64,000 nt of DNA, taken from Rhizobium sp. BK376 (GTDB lineage: Bacteria > Pseudomonadota > Alphaproteobacteria > Rhizobiales > Rhizobiaceae). Made by a program: the position numbers and the translations under genes. Under the pieces are notes generated by a model, which was not told the origin of the DNA, did no database searches, and worked only from the letters and a program-made list of their open reading frames with translations. Shown here one piece after another: positions 1-9,479 of the stretch (positions are counted from its first letter, which is position 1; each line of letters starts with the position of its first letter). The DNA is taken from contig NZ_SLZG01000001.1 of the NCBI RefSeq assembly GCF_004341625.1, forward strand, positions 496,001-560,000, given 5' to 3'.

Positions 1-1128
1 GGGGCTATCGCCTTCGGCCAGAGCCTCGATCGTATGGCGAAGCCAGGAATAGGCATTGCTCTCGCGCGACAGCAGTTCGCCCTCGGCGTTGACGCCTTCC
101 TTATAGAGCGTGTGGGCCGCAATGCCGTATTCGGCAATCTCGTGCATGCGCCGCGTGCGGATCTGCAGTTCGATACGCTGGCTGGACGGACCGACGATGG
201 TGGTATGCAGCGAGCGGTAATCGTTCTGCTTCGGCGTCGAGATGTAATCCTTGAAGCGGCCGGGAACGACGCGCCAGCGCGTGTGGACGATGCCGAGTGC
301 GCGATAGCAGTCGGGGATATCTTCGACGAGCAGCCGGAAGCCATAGACATCGGACAGCTGCTCGAAGGAGAGCGACTTCGACTGCATCTTGCGAAAGACC
401 GAATAGGGCTTCTTCTGCCGGCCCTTGACCACCGCGTGCGAGAGGCCGTTGACGACAAGGAGATCGCTGAGCTCCGTCTCGATCTTCTTGACCAGACCCT
501 CATTGCGCCGCGACAGCTCCTCCAGCCGCTTGGTGACCGTGTCGTGTGCCTCAGGGTTGATATAGCGGAAAGAAAGCTCCTCCAGCTCGTCGCGCATGTC
601 CTGCATACCCATGCGGCCGGCGAGCGGCGCATAGATATCCATCGTCTCTTCGGAAATGCGGGCGCGCTTTTCCTGCGACATGTGCTCCAGCGTGCGCATG
701 TTGTGCAGCCGGTCGGCAAGCTTGACCAGGAGAACGCGGACATCGTCGGAGATGGCAAGCAGGAGCTTGCGCAGATTTTCCGCCTGCTTCGCCTTCTTGG
801 TGACGAGGTCGAGCTTCTTGATCTTCGTCAGGCCCTCGACGAGACGACCGATGTCTTCACCGAACAGCTCGTCGATTTCGGCGCGCGTGGCGGTCGTATC
901 TTCGATCGTGTCGTGCAGGAGTGCTACGGCGATCGTCGATTCATCCAGGTGCATGTCGGTGAGGATGGCGGCGACTTCGAGGGGATGCGAGATATAGGGG
1001 TCGCCGCTGGCACGTTTCTGCTGTCCATGCTTCTGCATGGCGTAGACGTAGGCTTTGTTGAGAAGAGCTTCGTTGGCGTCGGACTTGTATTTCTGCACGC
1101 GCTCAACGAGCTCGTATTGCCGCATCAT
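1..1128 (-). CDS. rsh: Bifunctional (p)ppGpp synthetase/hydrolase Rsh (N-terminal part, runs off window)
   Basis: The minus strand is open from an ATG at 1128 to the window edge and encodes about the first 376 residues; the C-terminal regulatory part (TGS/ACT) lies outside. Rsh makes (p)ppGpp from ATP and GTP/GDP and hydrolyses it during the stringent response. An HD hydrolase domain comes first (LLHDTIEDT is the HD-type metal motif), followed by the RelA/SpoT synthetase domain with the block RFKDYISTPKQNDYRSLHT and the EYGIAAH motif. The RFKD tetrapeptide is the form associated with bifunctional Rel/SpoT enzymes rather than the acidic form of synthetase-only RelA. Two in-frame ATGs stand side by side (1128 and 1125); GGGAG lies a few bases upstream. 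It follows rpoZ on the same strand but a terminator separates them. The family assignment is secure; the C-terminus is unseen. Confidence 0.95.
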   Translation of the reverse strand, partial: MMRQYELVERVQKYKSDANEALLNKAYVYAMQKHGQQKRASGDPYISHPLEVAAILTDMHLDESTIAVALLHDTIEDTTATRAEIDELFGEDIGRLVEGLTKIKKLDLVTKKAKQAENLRKLLLAISDDVRVLLVKLADRLHNMRTLEHMSQEKRARISEETMDIYAPLAGRMGMQDMRDELEELSFRYINPEAHDTVTKRLEELSRRNEGLVKKIETELSDLLVVNGLSHAVVKGRQKKPYSVFRKMQSKSLSFEQLSDVYGFRLLVEDIPDCYRALGIVHTRWRVVPGRFKDYISTPKQNDYRSLHTTIVGPSSQRIELQIRTRRMHEIAEYGIAAHTLYKEGVNAEGELLSRESNAYSWLRHTIEALAEGDSP

Positions 1129-1144
1129 CCAACGTTACTCCCAG

Positions 1145-1180
1145 CAAAAAATAAAAGCGCGCCGTTCGGACGACCGGCGC
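1145..1180 (-). terminator. Rho-independent terminator of rpoZ
   Basis: On the minus strand the hairpin GCGCCG...CGGCGC (1175-1180 with 1159-1164) is followed by a T-rich tract (complement of 1146-1156). It lies between rpoZ and rsh, so some rsh expression probably needs its own promoter or readthrough. Confidence 0.65.
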
Positions 1181-1229
1181 ACGCAATTACTCATATTATC
1201 GCTCTGGGATAGAGCATCAAGATTGACGA

Positions 1230-1634
1230 TTAGTAATCGTCGCTCTTTTCCGGCGGAACAAGGCCTTCGATACCGGCAAGAAGCTCTTCTTCCGACATCT
1301 GATCGAAGGTGACCGCTTCCGGCTGGTCTTCGTCCGCATCGCTTTCGGTCGAAGCGACAGCGCCGGCAGCAGCAAGGCTTGCCGGATCGGGTTCCGGCTC
1401 GTCGACTTCGACATGCTTCTGCAGCGAATGGATCAAATCTTCCTTGAGATCGTCGGGAGAAAGCGTCTCTTCAGCGATTTCGCGCAGAGCAACGACCGGG
1501 TTCTTGTCGTTGTCGCGGTCGATGGTAATCGCAGCGCCCTGCGAAACGAGGCGGGCGCGATGGCTGGCGAGCAAAACGAGCTCGAACCGGTTCTCTACCT
1601 TATCAATGCAATCTTCTACTGTGACACGGGCCAT
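1230..1634 (-). CDS. rpoZ: DNA-directed RNA polymerase omega subunit
   Basis: This 134-residue protein begins [20 protein letters not shown], the conserved omega N-terminus, followed by [12 protein letters not shown] and the [11 protein letters not shown] block. Omega helps fold and assemble the beta-prime subunit of RNA polymerase and contributes to ppGpp binding, which fits its position directly upstream of rsh (the usual rpoZ-spoT/rel arrangement in proteobacteria). The C-terminal half (about residues 75-134) is an acidic, low-complexity tail typical of alphaproteobacterial omega. AAAGGA lies just before the ATG. The assignment is secure. Confidence 0.96.
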   Translation of the reverse strand: MARVTVEDCIDKVENRFELVLLASHRARLVSQGAAITIDRDNDKNPVVALREIAEETLSPDDLKEDLIHSLQKHVEVDEPEPDPASLAAAGAVASTESDADEDQPEAVTFDQMSEEELLAGIEGLVPPEKSDDY

Positions 1635-1685
1635 TGCCTGTCCTTTACGGTCATGATGTCTTCGACATGTCTGGAGTTAGCATGC

Positions 1686-1714
1686 CCGATACAATCAAAA
1701 GAAGGCAAATTCAA
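1686..1714 (-). promoter_or_regulatory. Predicted sigma-70-type promoter for rpoZ
   Basis: On the minus strand CTTGAAT and TATCGG are separated by 17 bases (-35 at 1709-1714, -10 at 1686-1691), about 55 bases upstream of the rpoZ start. The surrounding region is AT-rich. This is a consensus match only. Confidence 0.4.
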
Positions 1715-1930
1715 GTTTTTCCTGCCTCCCCCCTCCCAATTGCTTGTTCTTACGCTAAAATTCCTTATACAAAAACACGCATTCTACTTATGGTTGCTTG
1801 GAATATCCCGAATCGTGCCCTAAATCTCGTTTATATGAATGATTCATAAAGTAAGTGAATTATTCCGCGCCATCGCGCAAAGCTTTGTTTTGATTGCATT
1901 TTGGCGAAGGTAATTGCGTTTTTGATAACA

Positions 1931-2524
1931 ATGGATAAGCAAGTGATGTTTGACCCACGCGAAAAAATTGCACTTTTCATAGATGGCGCCAATCTCTACG
2001 CTGCATCAAAGAGCCTTGGCTTCGACATCGACTACAGGAAGCTGCTGAAGGCCTTCCAAAAGCGGGGCTATCTGCTGCGGGCCTATTATTACACGGCCCT
2101 TATCGAAGATCAGGAATATTCCTCGATCCGCCCGCTGATCGACTGGCTCGACTACAACGGCTACAAGGTAATTACCAAGCCTGCCAAGGAGTTCACTGAC
2201 TCCATGGGTCGCCGCAAGATCAAGGGAAACATGGATATCGAGCTGGCCATCGACGCGATGGAACAGTCCGAAACCGTCGACCATCTGGTGATCTTTTCCG
2301 GCGATGGCGACTTCACCACGCTGGTCGAGGCGCTGCAGCGGCGGGGCCGAAAAGTATCGGTCATCTCGACGATGGCAACACAACCCCCGATGATTGCCGA
2401 CGACCTGCGCCGGCAGGCCGATCACTTCATCGACCTCATTTCCCTGAAGGCCGAAATCGGCCGCGACCCGTCCGAACGGCCCGTCCGCCAGACGGAACCG
2501 ACGACGACAGAGGCCGATCACTAA
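1931..2524 (+). CDS. NYN domain (LabA/DUF88-like) predicted ribonuclease
   Basis: A NYN-domain protein of the PIN-like fold, of about 197 residues. The three acidic clusters expected in the active site are present: FIDGANL near the N-terminus, NMDIELAIDAME in the middle and FSGDGDFTTLVEALQRRG after it. Members of this family are thought to cut RNA, and substrates in rhizobia are unknown. Starts are possible at ATG 1931 and ATG 1946 (giving MFDPREKIALF); neither has a strong ribosome binding site, and the shorter form may be the true one. It stands alone between rpoZ and a convergent coiled-coil gene. The NYN assignment is strong; the cellular role is inferred. Confidence 0.88.
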   Translation: MDKQVMFDPREKIALFIDGANLYAASKSLGFDIDYRKLLKAFQKRGYLLRAYYYTALIEDQEYSSIRPLIDWLDYNGYKVITKPAKEFTDSMGRRKIKGNMDIELAIDAMEQSETVDHLVIFSGDGDFTTLVEALQRRGRKVSVISTMATQPPMIADDLRRQADHFIDLISLKAEIGRDPSERPVRQTEPTTTEADH

Positions 2525-2567
2525 GTTCAGTGGGTTGGCGGATATCCGCCAACCCACTCCGCTTCCA

Positions 2568-4130
2568 TCACTCGGCCGGCGGCAGACGTGTCAATTCGTC
2601 GGCGCTGTCGAAGGTAAGATCGTCCTTGCCAGTCCTCACACCAAACGTCGTTCCATGACTGCGCAACGACCGCTCCGAGATATCGATGAGCGGCTGCGCC
2701 TGGATCTGGTGAGCGAGCGGCAGAGATTCGCCATGCTCTTGCGATGAGGGATCATTCACGAGGATGCTTGCGCGTTCGCCGCGGGCGACTTCGAGCTGCC
2801 CGGCCATGATCGCGCGCTCCGCTCTCAGTTGACGAATTTCGGCTTTGGCAATTTCGAGGCTCGTCCGCAGCTGGTCGACATCATGACGGTCGGTCTCTGC
2901 GCGCATGTCCATGTCGCGGCGCAAGGTCTCTGTCTCGCGGTCGCGTCGGCTACGGAGCCCTTCGGATTCCTTCAGCCGAATGGTCAGCTCATTGCACTGC
3001 GCAGCAAGGTCGCGGCGGGCGGCTTCGCTTTCGGCTGCAGTCGTACGGACCCGGGTAAGCTCCGACTCGAACCGCTCGGCGCGCGACGAAGCCGTTGCAA
3101 GATCGGACCGTACGCGCTTCAGTTCGGCCCTTGCGGTCTGCAGCTCTTCATCGGTCATCTTGTTGCGGCCATTGGCCGTCAGCAACAGCTTCTCGACGAG
3201 TTCCGCCTTGGATCCTACCGCTTCCTGCTTGGTGTTAAGCTGCGCGATCTCCAGAGCGGAAGAGGCCTGCAGATTTTCAAATTCTTCTTCAAGCCGCCGA
3301 TGCCGCTCTTCGAAGATGGAAAGCTCCTGCTTGAGGCCTGAAGCGCTGGATTGGAGATTGCGAACCAGAGCCTCTTGCTGGGCGAGGCTGCTTCTCAGAT
3401 GGCTTCTCTCTTCGTTCAGGCGCGCCAGTTCGCGGGTATGAATCCCGTTCTCCCGGCGCGTGGTCTCCATCAGAAGCTGATGCGCTGTCGTTTCCTGGTC
3501 CAGCTTGTTGCGCGCAGCGGCGAATTCGCGGCTGCGCAGGTCCAGCTCCTGCTGGGTCCGCTTGAGAAGCGTCGTCGCCTGATCATATTGACCGGCCTGC
3601 TCGGCCAATTCCCTTTCGACATCGAGCAGGCGCGTTTCGACGATCGTGAACTCCTTGCTCTTCACTTCATGCAGGGCCTGCAGCTTCACAAGTTCGTCGT
3701 GCACTGCCTCGATCTCGATAAGGAGCTGCGCGTTGTCCGACCTCATCCCCTTGTTCTCAGTGGCGAGGCGAACGCTGTCCTGCTCGAATTTGCGGCGGGC
3801 GCTACCCTCGTAGTCCAACAGGGAGGTGACACGCGCGCACTCGGAGCGCAGTGCGCCGACTTCGTCCAGCGAGCGGCTGTGGGCTCCAAGCAAGGAAGAC
3901 ACACGCTCCTGAATGGATGCCAGGCTGGACATCAACTCGTGCGAGGACTGCTGATTTTCCTCCAGCGCGGAGCCGAATGCCTCATAGTCGGAGACGTCAG
4001 GAGCAACAAATGGAGCAGCTACGGATTCAGTGGCCAGTGTAGATACCGGAGCGAAAACGCTCTCGTTCCTAGGCATCGCAAATCCGCCCTTTGCGCTGTC
4101 CTCGTTGCGACGAAAAAAACTTCTGACCAT
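2568..4130 (-). CDS. Large coiled-coil protein of unknown function
   Basis: A 520-residue protein that I do not recognise by function. Apart from a short basic N-terminus (MVRSFFRRNEDSAKGG) and a Pro/Leu-rich tail it is almost wholly Glu/Arg/Leu/Ala/Gln-rich heptad-like sequence from about residue 50 to 440, as in SMC-like or filament-forming coiled coils. It has no signal peptide, membrane segment or recognisable catalytic domain. A GGGGT sequence precedes the chosen ATG; an internal ATG (MPRNESVF, residue 19) is an alternative start. It sits between the NYN gene and smpB, a neighbourhood I recall as conserved in Rhizobiaceae. A structural or cell-division/polarity role is possible but is only inference. 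Confidence 0.8.
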   Translation of the reverse strand: MVRSFFRRNEDSAKGGFAMPRNESVFAPVSTLATESVAAPFVAPDVSDYEAFGSALEENQQSSHELMSSLASIQERVSSLLGAHSRSLDEVGALRSECARVTSLLDYEGSARRKFEQDSVRLATENKGMRSDNAQLLIEIEAVHDELVKLQALHEVKSKEFTIVETRLLDVERELAEQAGQYDQATTLLKRTQQELDLRSREFAAARNKLDQETTAHQLLMETTRRENGIHTRELARLNEERSHLRSSLAQQEALVRNLQSSASGLKQELSIFEERHRRLEEEFENLQASSALEIAQLNTKQEAVGSKAELVEKLLLTANGRNKMTDEELQTARAELKRVRSDLATASSRAERFESELTRVRTTAAESEAARRDLAAQCNELTIRLKESEGLRSRRDRETETLRRDMDMRAETDRHDVDQLRTSLEIAKAEIRQLRAERAIMAGQLEVARGERASILVNDPSSQEHGESLPLAHQIQAQPLIDISERSLRSHGTTFGVRTGKDDLTFDSADELTRLPPAE

Positions 4131-4504
4131 CCGTAGACCCCATTGGATATGAAATTTCTATAACGCTTCTATGTCGATATGATTTTGTACTAATAAAGGA
4201 GATTATGCACCAATAACTACTTTAGCTTTTTGAGTTAAACTCCCGGTTGGCGCAAGTAAAACGCGCCTAAGATTGCAAGTCAAAGACAGCGCGCCGGCGG
4301 AGGATGATCCGCAAGGGGAAATCAACAGCTTTTTTCATCGATCGAAGAAGGCGCCAGAATCCCGGGCTCATCATTCCCCTGATTATTGAGGGGAATGATG
4401 AGTGCGAGCCACAGCGAACTCAGATTCCTGCCAACGCGACGGTCGGCAGGAATGCACAAACTCACTCTGACGAGATGATACCGGCAGCAGTTCGGCTCTG
4501 CGGT
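4131..4504. other. Intergenic region without a gene
   Basis: AT-rich upstream region of the coiled-coil gene. Apart from the perfect inverted repeat at 4367-4402, no gene or RNA could be recognised. An ATG with a good AAAGGAG sits at 4194 but opens only three codons. Confidence 0.6.
4367..4402. repeat. Perfect 14-bp inverted repeat downstream of smpB
   Basis: CTCATCATTCCCCT (4367-4380) is exactly complementary to AGGGGAATGATGAG (4389-4402) with an 8-base loop. No strong T-tract follows on either strand. It resembles the short palindromes scattered through rhizobial intergenic space, and a similar one lies at 25187-25219. Confidence 0.75.
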
Positions 4505-4984
4505 TCAGCCGTTGTCCTTGAGCAGGCGGCTCTTCTGCCGGTTCCAATCGCGTTCCTTTTCGGACTCGCGCTTGTCATGCAGCTTCTTGCCCTTTGCCAG
4601 AGCCAGTTCCAGCTTGGCGCGGCCCTGGTCGTTGAAATAGATCTTCAACGGGATCAGCGTCATGCCTTCGCGGTTTACCCCGACACGCAGGCGACCGATT
4701 TCGCGCGACGACAGCAGCAGTTTGCGGCGGCGGCGGGGCTCATGGTTGAAACGGTTGGCCTGCAGATATTCCGGCAGATAGGAATTGATCAGCCAGATTT
4801 CGCCGTCCTCGTCGGATGCATAGGATTCGGCGATGTTTGCCTTGCCTTCGCGCAACGACTTGACCTCGGTGCCCATAAGCATGAGCCCGGCTTCATAGGT
4901 GTCGATGATCTCATAGTTGAAGCGGGCCTTGCGGTTCTCGGCCACAATCTTCTTTACGACGCGTTGGCTGCCTTTGGGTGCCAT
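4505..4984 (-). CDS. smpB: SsrA-binding protein SmpB
   Basis: This 159-residue protein binds tmRNA and delivers it to stalled ribosomes for trans-translation. Family landmarks are [18 protein letters not shown] near the N-terminus, [19 protein letters not shown], the RRRRKLLL basic loop, and the basic C-terminal tail ([19 protein letters not shown]) that occupies the empty mRNA channel. The length is standard. It lies about 140 bp downstream of dapA on the same strand, a pairing common in alphaproteobacteria. The assignment is secure. Confidence 0.97.
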   Translation of the reverse strand: MAPKGSQRVVKKIVAENRKARFNYEIIDTYEAGLMLMGTEVKSLREGKANIAESYASDEDGEIWLINSYLPEYLQANRFNHEPRRRRKLLLSSREIGRLRVGVNREGMTLIPLKIYFNDQGRAKLELALAKGKKLHDKRESEKERDWNRQKSRLLKDNG

Positions 4985-5124
4985 TGTTCCATCCTCGAAA
5001 TTCCAGCAGCGACTTGCGCATACGAGAATGCGGGGCCCACTGACTTACAAGCCTTAAATAAGCGAGCGCGTCGATAATGTGAAGACGGCAGCGGGAGACA
5101 CGTCCTGTGCCCCCCGTCATCTCT

Positions 5125-6009
5125 TCAGTTCAGGAGACCTGCGTGACGCATGGCGGCGTCGATTGCGGCTTCCGTGGCTGGCTCGAGCGTCGACATCAGC
5201 GGCGAGCGGACGTTGCGGCTCATGCGGCCGAGGCGCCAGAGGCCGTATTTGGCGCCGCAGACGCCGGGCTCCATGAAGATCGCCTTGTGCAGGGGCATCA
5301 GACGATCCTGATACTCCAGCGCGCTTGCATAATCGCCGGAAAGCGCGGCGGCCTGAAACTCTGCGCTCAGGCGCGGCGCGATATTTGCCGTTACCGAAAT
5401 GCAGCCGACGCCACCATGAGCGTTGAAGCCAAGCGCCGTTGCATCCTCGCCGGACAACTGACGGAAATCCTTGCCGCAAGTGATGCGCTGCTCCGAGACG
5501 CGCTCGATCTTGCCGGTCGCATCCTTGACGCCGACAATATTGGAATGAGCGTTTGCAAGCGCGCCCATGGTCTCCGGTGACATGTCGATGACCGAACGGC
5601 CCGGGATATTATAGATGTAGATCGGAAGCTTCACGGCCTGCGCGACCGCGGAGAAATGGGCGAAAAGGCCCTTCTGCGTCGGCTTGTTGTAATAGGGCGT
5701 CACCAGGAGAATGGCGTCGGCGCCAACCTCTTCGGCGTACTGAGCCAGTTCGATCGCTTCGCGCGTATTGTTGGATCCTGCGCCTGCCATGACTGGCACC
5801 CGCTTCGCGGCGACCTCGATGCAGAGCTCGACTACCCGTTTGTGCTCAGCATGAGACAGGGTCGGCGATTCACCGGTCGTGCCGACGGGCACGAGCCCGC
5901 TGCTTCCTTCCTTGATCTGCCAGTCGACATGGGACGCGAAAGATGCCTCGTCGAACTTGCCTTCATCGGTGAAGGGAGTAACGAGAGCGGGAATGGATCC
6001 CTTGAACAT
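5125..6009 (-). CDS. dapA: 4-hydroxy-tetrahydrodipicolinate synthase DapA
   Basis: DapA condenses pyruvate and aspartate semialdehyde, the first committed step to lysine and diaminopimelate. The 294-residue protein has the class I aldolase-fold signatures [19 protein letters not shown], the tyrosine motif YNIPGRS and the Schiff-base lysine in VGVKDATG. The start was set at ATG 6009 because AGGAGA lies six bases upstream; an upstream in-frame ATG at 6033 (MSGLEETC) has no such site. It is followed by smpB on the same strand. The assignment is secure. Confidence 0.96.
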   Translation of the reverse strand: MFKGSIPALVTPFTDEGKFDEASFASHVDWQIKEGSSGLVPVGTTGESPTLSHAEHKRVVELCIEVAAKRVPVMAGAGSNNTREAIELAQYAEEVGADAILLVTPYYNKPTQKGLFAHFSAVAQAVKLPIYIYNIPGRSVIDMSPETMGALANAHSNIVGVKDATGKIERVSEQRITCGKDFRQLSGEDATALGFNAHGGVGCISVTANIAPRLSAEFQAAALSGDYASALEYQDRLMPLHKAIFMEPGVCGAKYGLWRLGRMSRNVRSPLMSTLEPATEAAIDAAMRHAGLLN

Positions 6010-6230
6010 GCAAGTCTCCTCAAGGCCGGACATTCATGCTTCGGCCGCATTCCATAGTTATGAATCCGCGCACCATAAAGCGACGACTTGACTGCGACAA
6101 GCGCGCTTTGCATGGTTCAGGGCAAATTCCGATATCATAATTGATTGAAATTCAGTGCCTGCGCTAAGGTTTCGTTAAGATGCCTTTCGGCAAATGGAGG
6201 GGGCCCGATTTTCTTGTTGCGAGTACCTGG

Positions 6231-8297
6231 ATGAAAAAAACCGTCCTGATCCTGTCCGCCGCTGGCATGGCCTTCGCGTGGAGCAGTGTCGCATCGCAAC
6301 TTCCTGGGCAAAACGTACCGACGCCGGGCAGCAAACCGACCACCGACGTGGCCATGACCGTGCCGGAAGAGGATGTCATCACCGGCTCCATCCCCCGGCC
6401 TTCGGGGGAAACGCCGGTCAATAGCGACCTCAAGGTGGGTCTTGATGCCCTCTCCTCCAAGAACCCGCAAAAGGCGCTTTCCGTTCGAGACGGGATGGCT
6501 GCAGGCTCGCTGGATCGACACATCCTGACCTGGGCGATCGTCACATCCGGCCAGCCCGGTGTGCCTTCGGCCGAAATCGCCGCTGCTGCGCGCGAATTGT
6601 CCGGCTGGCCCGGTCTCGGCAGCCTGCGCGGAAATTCCGAACGCGCGCTCTATAATGAGAACCCGCCCGCCGACCAGGTGCTTGCCGCCTTCGGCAATAC
6701 GCTGCCGGAAACACCTGAAGGTGCCGTCATCCTCTCTCGTGCGCTTGTGGCGCGCGGGCAGTCGGCAAAGGCTGCCGGGTTCATCTCCAGGATCTGGCGC
6801 ACGGAAGCGCTCGACAAGCCGTTCGAAGACAAGATTCTCGTAGAATTTTCAGGGCTGCTCACCGTCGCCGACCACAAGGCGCGCATGGACCATCTTCTCT
6901 ATCGCGACCGGACCGCACAGGCGAAGCGGTTCGGCGACCTCGGCAAGGCCCAGCCTCTCTATAATGTGCGTGCCGCCGTCAACAATCGCGCCGCCAATGC
7001 CGGTGCGCTGCTCAACGCTATGGACCCGAAATGGCGCAGCGATCCGGGCTATCTTTTCGCGCGTATCGAATATCTGAGACGCCAGGATCAATATGACGAC
7101 GCCGCAGCCCTGTTGCGGCAGATGCCGCGCGACCGCGCAGCGCTCGTGAACCCCAGCCAATGGTGGGACGAGCAGCGCATCATCAGCCGCGGACTGATGG
7201 ATCAGGGCGAGTTCAAAGCCGCCTATAACGTCGTCGACAGCAATGTCGCAACGAGCGCATCCGATATAGGCGAAGCGGAATTCCACGCGGGCTGGTATGC
7301 GCTTCGCGGCCTGCAGAATGGCGCGGCGGCGGAAACGCATTTCCGCAAGATACTTGACGTCTCCAAGGGGCCGATTTCGATGTCGCGCGCCTGGTATTGG
7401 CTGGGCCGCTCTGCGGAAGCCGGCGGGCCGGGCAAGGCTGCCGACTTCTATGTCAAGGCTGCCGGCTATCCCAGCACCTTCTATGGCCAGCTTGCCGCCG
7501 AAAAGCTCGGACGCAGGACGCTCGACGTCACCTACCCAACGCCGACGCCTGACGACAGGCAGCATTTCCAGTCACGCGAGGCGGTGCAGGCAATTTCTCG
7601 CCTTGAGGCGGCCGGTTACGGCTGGCGGGCCGATGCTCTCTATCGCGCGCTCGCCCAGCAGCTGCAGAGCCCGGGTGAGATCGCCATCCTCGCTGCGCGC
7701 GCGGAACGCGCCGGCAATCACCAGCTTTCGCTGCAGGTCGGCAAAATCGCCTATAGCCGCGGCATCGACGTCGCCGCGCTCGCTTTCCCGATCGGCGTCA
7801 TTCCCGATAACGCCAATATTTCGGGTTCCGGCAAGGCGCTTGCCTATGCCATCGCCCGGCAGGAAAGCGCTTTCAATCCCGAGGCCGTATCCGCGGCAAA
7901 TGCGCGTGGCCTTTTGCAGCTTCTGCCGAAGACGGCAAAGGCCGTGGCCGACCGCCATGGCATTGCCTACTCCGCGAACAAGTTGACCCAGGATGCCGGC
8001 TACAATGCAACGCTCGGCGCGCACTATCTCGGCGAGCAGATCGACGCATTCGGCGGTTCCTACATCCTGACTTTCGTCGCCTATAATGCCGGCCCCAACA
8101 AGGTTCCGAACTGGATCAGCCGCTATGGCGATCCGCGCGGCAAGTCGCTCGACGATGTCATCGACTGGATCGAGCGGATCCCCTTCCCCGAGACGCGCAA
8201 CTATGTCCAGCGTGTCATGGAGAACTACCAGGTTTACAAGGCGAGGCTCGGCCAGAAGACCGATATCGAGCACGACCTGGTCTACGGTCGAGGCTAG
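6231..8297 (+). CDS. Soluble lytic murein transglycosylase (Slt family), exported
   Basis: A peptidoglycan-cleaving lytic transglycosylase of about 688 residues, acting in the periplasm. The N-terminus MKKTVLILSAAGMAFAWS is a typical signal peptide, followed by a Pro/Thr-rich linker and a long helical superhelix region resembling the Slt70 U/L domains (Tyr/Ala/Arg-rich TPR-like repeats, about residues 80-520). The SLT catalytic domain follows at about 535-660 with the catalytic Glu in AIARQESAFNPEA (about residue 545), ARGLLQLLPKTA and FVAYNAGPNKV. An upstream in-frame ATG at 6180 is possible, but it would put 17 residues before the signal peptide. It is divergent from dapA. Confidence 0.93.
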   Translation: MKKTVLILSAAGMAFAWSSVASQLPGQNVPTPGSKPTTDVAMTVPEEDVITGSIPRPSGETPVNSDLKVGLDALSSKNPQKALSVRDGMAAGSLDRHILTWAIVTSGQPGVPSAEIAAAARELSGWPGLGSLRGNSERALYNENPPADQVLAAFGNTLPETPEGAVILSRALVARGQSAKAAGFISRIWRTEALDKPFEDKILVEFSGLLTVADHKARMDHLLYRDRTAQAKRFGDLGKAQPLYNVRAAVNNRAANAGALLNAMDPKWRSDPGYLFARIEYLRRQDQYDDAAALLRQMPRDRAALVNPSQWWDEQRIISRGLMDQGEFKAAYNVVDSNVATSASDIGEAEFHAGWYALRGLQNGAAAETHFRKILDVSKGPISMSRAWYWLGRSAEAGGPGKAADFYVKAAGYPSTFYGQLAAEKLGRRTLDVTYPTPTPDDRQHFQSREAVQAISRLEAAGYGWRADALYRALAQQLQSPGEIAILAARAERAGNHQLSLQVGKIAYSRGIDVAALAFPIGVIPDNANISGSGKALAYAIARQESAFNPEAVSAANARGLLQLLPKTAKAVADRHGIAYSANKLTQDAGYNATLGAHYLGEQIDAFGGSYILTFVAYNAGPNKVPNWISRYGDPRGKSLDDVIDWIERIPFPETRNYVQRVMENYQVYKARLGQKTDIEHDLVYGRG

Positions 8298-8349
8298 GCA
8301 CAGCAGCCCCCTCAACGCATCTGTCGCAGTCTGAGACACCCTTGCGTGC

Positions 8350-8422
8350 GTATCCCCTAAATTAGAGGGGGTTACTCGAAGGGAGTAGGTTGTCGAAACC
8401 CCTAAAATACAGTTACAACTGT
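8350..8422 (+). promoter_or_regulatory. Cluster of dyads upstream of the alpha/beta hydrolase
   Basis: Two exact dyads lie just upstream of the hydrolase: TACTC-N5-GAGTA (8373-8387) and ACAGTT-AC-AACTGT (8409-8422). An imperfect CCCCTAAATTAGAGGGG precedes them. They could be operator sites for an unidentified regulator; the regulator is not known from this sequence. Confidence 0.35.
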
Positions 8423-8452
8423 CGCGCGGAATGACGTCCGCGAGGTGCGCCG

Positions 8453-9349
8453 ATGACCAGCGATTATGAAACTGGCTTTCTTGCTCGGATATTCACGGCC
8501 TCTGATGGGCTGAAGCTCTATGCGCGCGACTATGGACACGACAACCCATTGACCGCCGACCGCGCCCCCGTTCTCTGCCTGCCGGGGCTGACGCGAAATT
8601 CCCGCGACTTCCACCAACTTGCTCTGATCCTGTCGCGCGATACGATCGCGCCGCGCCGGGTGATCACGGTCGACGCGCGCGGCCGCGGCCTTTCGACATG
8701 GGACGACGACAAGAGCCATTACAATCTGAACGTCGAGGCGGATGACGTGCTTTCCGCCTGCGCCGTTTTCGACATAGCGCAGGCTGCCTTCATCGGCACG
8801 TCGCGCGGCGGCCTTGTGCTGCACATAATTGCTGGCACGCGCCCCGATATTCTGAAAGCTGTCGTGCTAAACGATATCGGCCCGGTTCTGGAAACGGAGG
8901 GATTGCACGACATCCGGACCTATCTCAATCGCGAGCGGAAGCCTGCGGACTGGGATGACGCTGCAGAGATACTCAAGGAGAATCACGGCGCGAGTTTTCC
9001 GGCGCTGATCGCGGACGATTGGCAGGACATGGCCTACGCCATCTATGCCGAGATCGAGGGAAAGGTTACGGCGGATTTCGATCCGGCAATTGCGACGCAA
9101 ATGCTGGCGCTCGACCTGGACGCGCCGCTGCCCGATCTCTGGCAACAGTTCGACGGCTTCAACAGCATCCCGATGATGGTGATTCGCGGCGAGAATTCAA
9201 AGCTTCTGTCGGCCGCGACGGTCACGGAAATGGAAAAACGGCATCCCGGCATGATCGCAGTCGAGGCGATGGGACAAGGTCATGCGCCGCTTCTGCATCT
9301 CGACAATATTCCGCACGCGATACAGAGCTTCCTGGCCGCAAATTCATAA
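8453..9349 (+). CDS. Alpha/beta hydrolase
   Basis: A 298-residue alpha/beta-hydrolase-fold protein without a signal peptide, so probably cytoplasmic. The oxyanion region LCLPGLTRNSRDF lies near residue 40, the nucleophile elbow is GTSRGG (Ser about 117), and the catalytic His is in GQGHAPLLH (about 277). The motifs fit esterase- or epoxide-hydrolase-like members; the substrate cannot be read from the sequence. GAGGTG precedes the ATG. It appears monocistronic, between the lytic transglycosylase and the porin cluster. Confidence 0.88.
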   Translation: MTSDYETGFLARIFTASDGLKLYARDYGHDNPLTADRAPVLCLPGLTRNSRDFHQLALILSRDTIAPRRVITVDARGRGLSTWDDDKSHYNLNVEADDVLSACAVFDIAQAAFIGTSRGGLVLHIIAGTRPDILKAVVLNDIGPVLETEGLHDIRTYLNRERKPADWDDAAEILKENHGASFPALIADDWQDMAYAIYAEIEGKVTADFDPAIATQMLALDLDAPLPDLWQQFDGFNSIPMMVIRGENSKLLSAATVTEMEKRHPGMIAVEAMGQGHAPLLHLDNIPHAIQSFLAANS

Positions 9350-9479
9350 AGGCGGTTTGCCGCTAGGGGCGCCGTCCTCAGAGCGTTTCTGCTCTTCCCC
9401 GAAACACTGACGGGCTCAACTCTTTGTTTTTCCGAAATTGCGGACACAGGGTCGCCGCGGCCGGAATTGCCTCAGCCTT

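Noticed and set aside
3351..4136. 261-codon plus-strand frame opposite the coiled-coil gene
   Set aside because: The heptad-patterned minus-strand protein explains this DNA; the plus frame is low in sense and lacks a ribosome site.
4194..4205. Three-codon ORF with strong AAAGGAG and ATG
   Set aside because: Too short to be a gene; no downstream attenuator structure or coupled gene on that strand.
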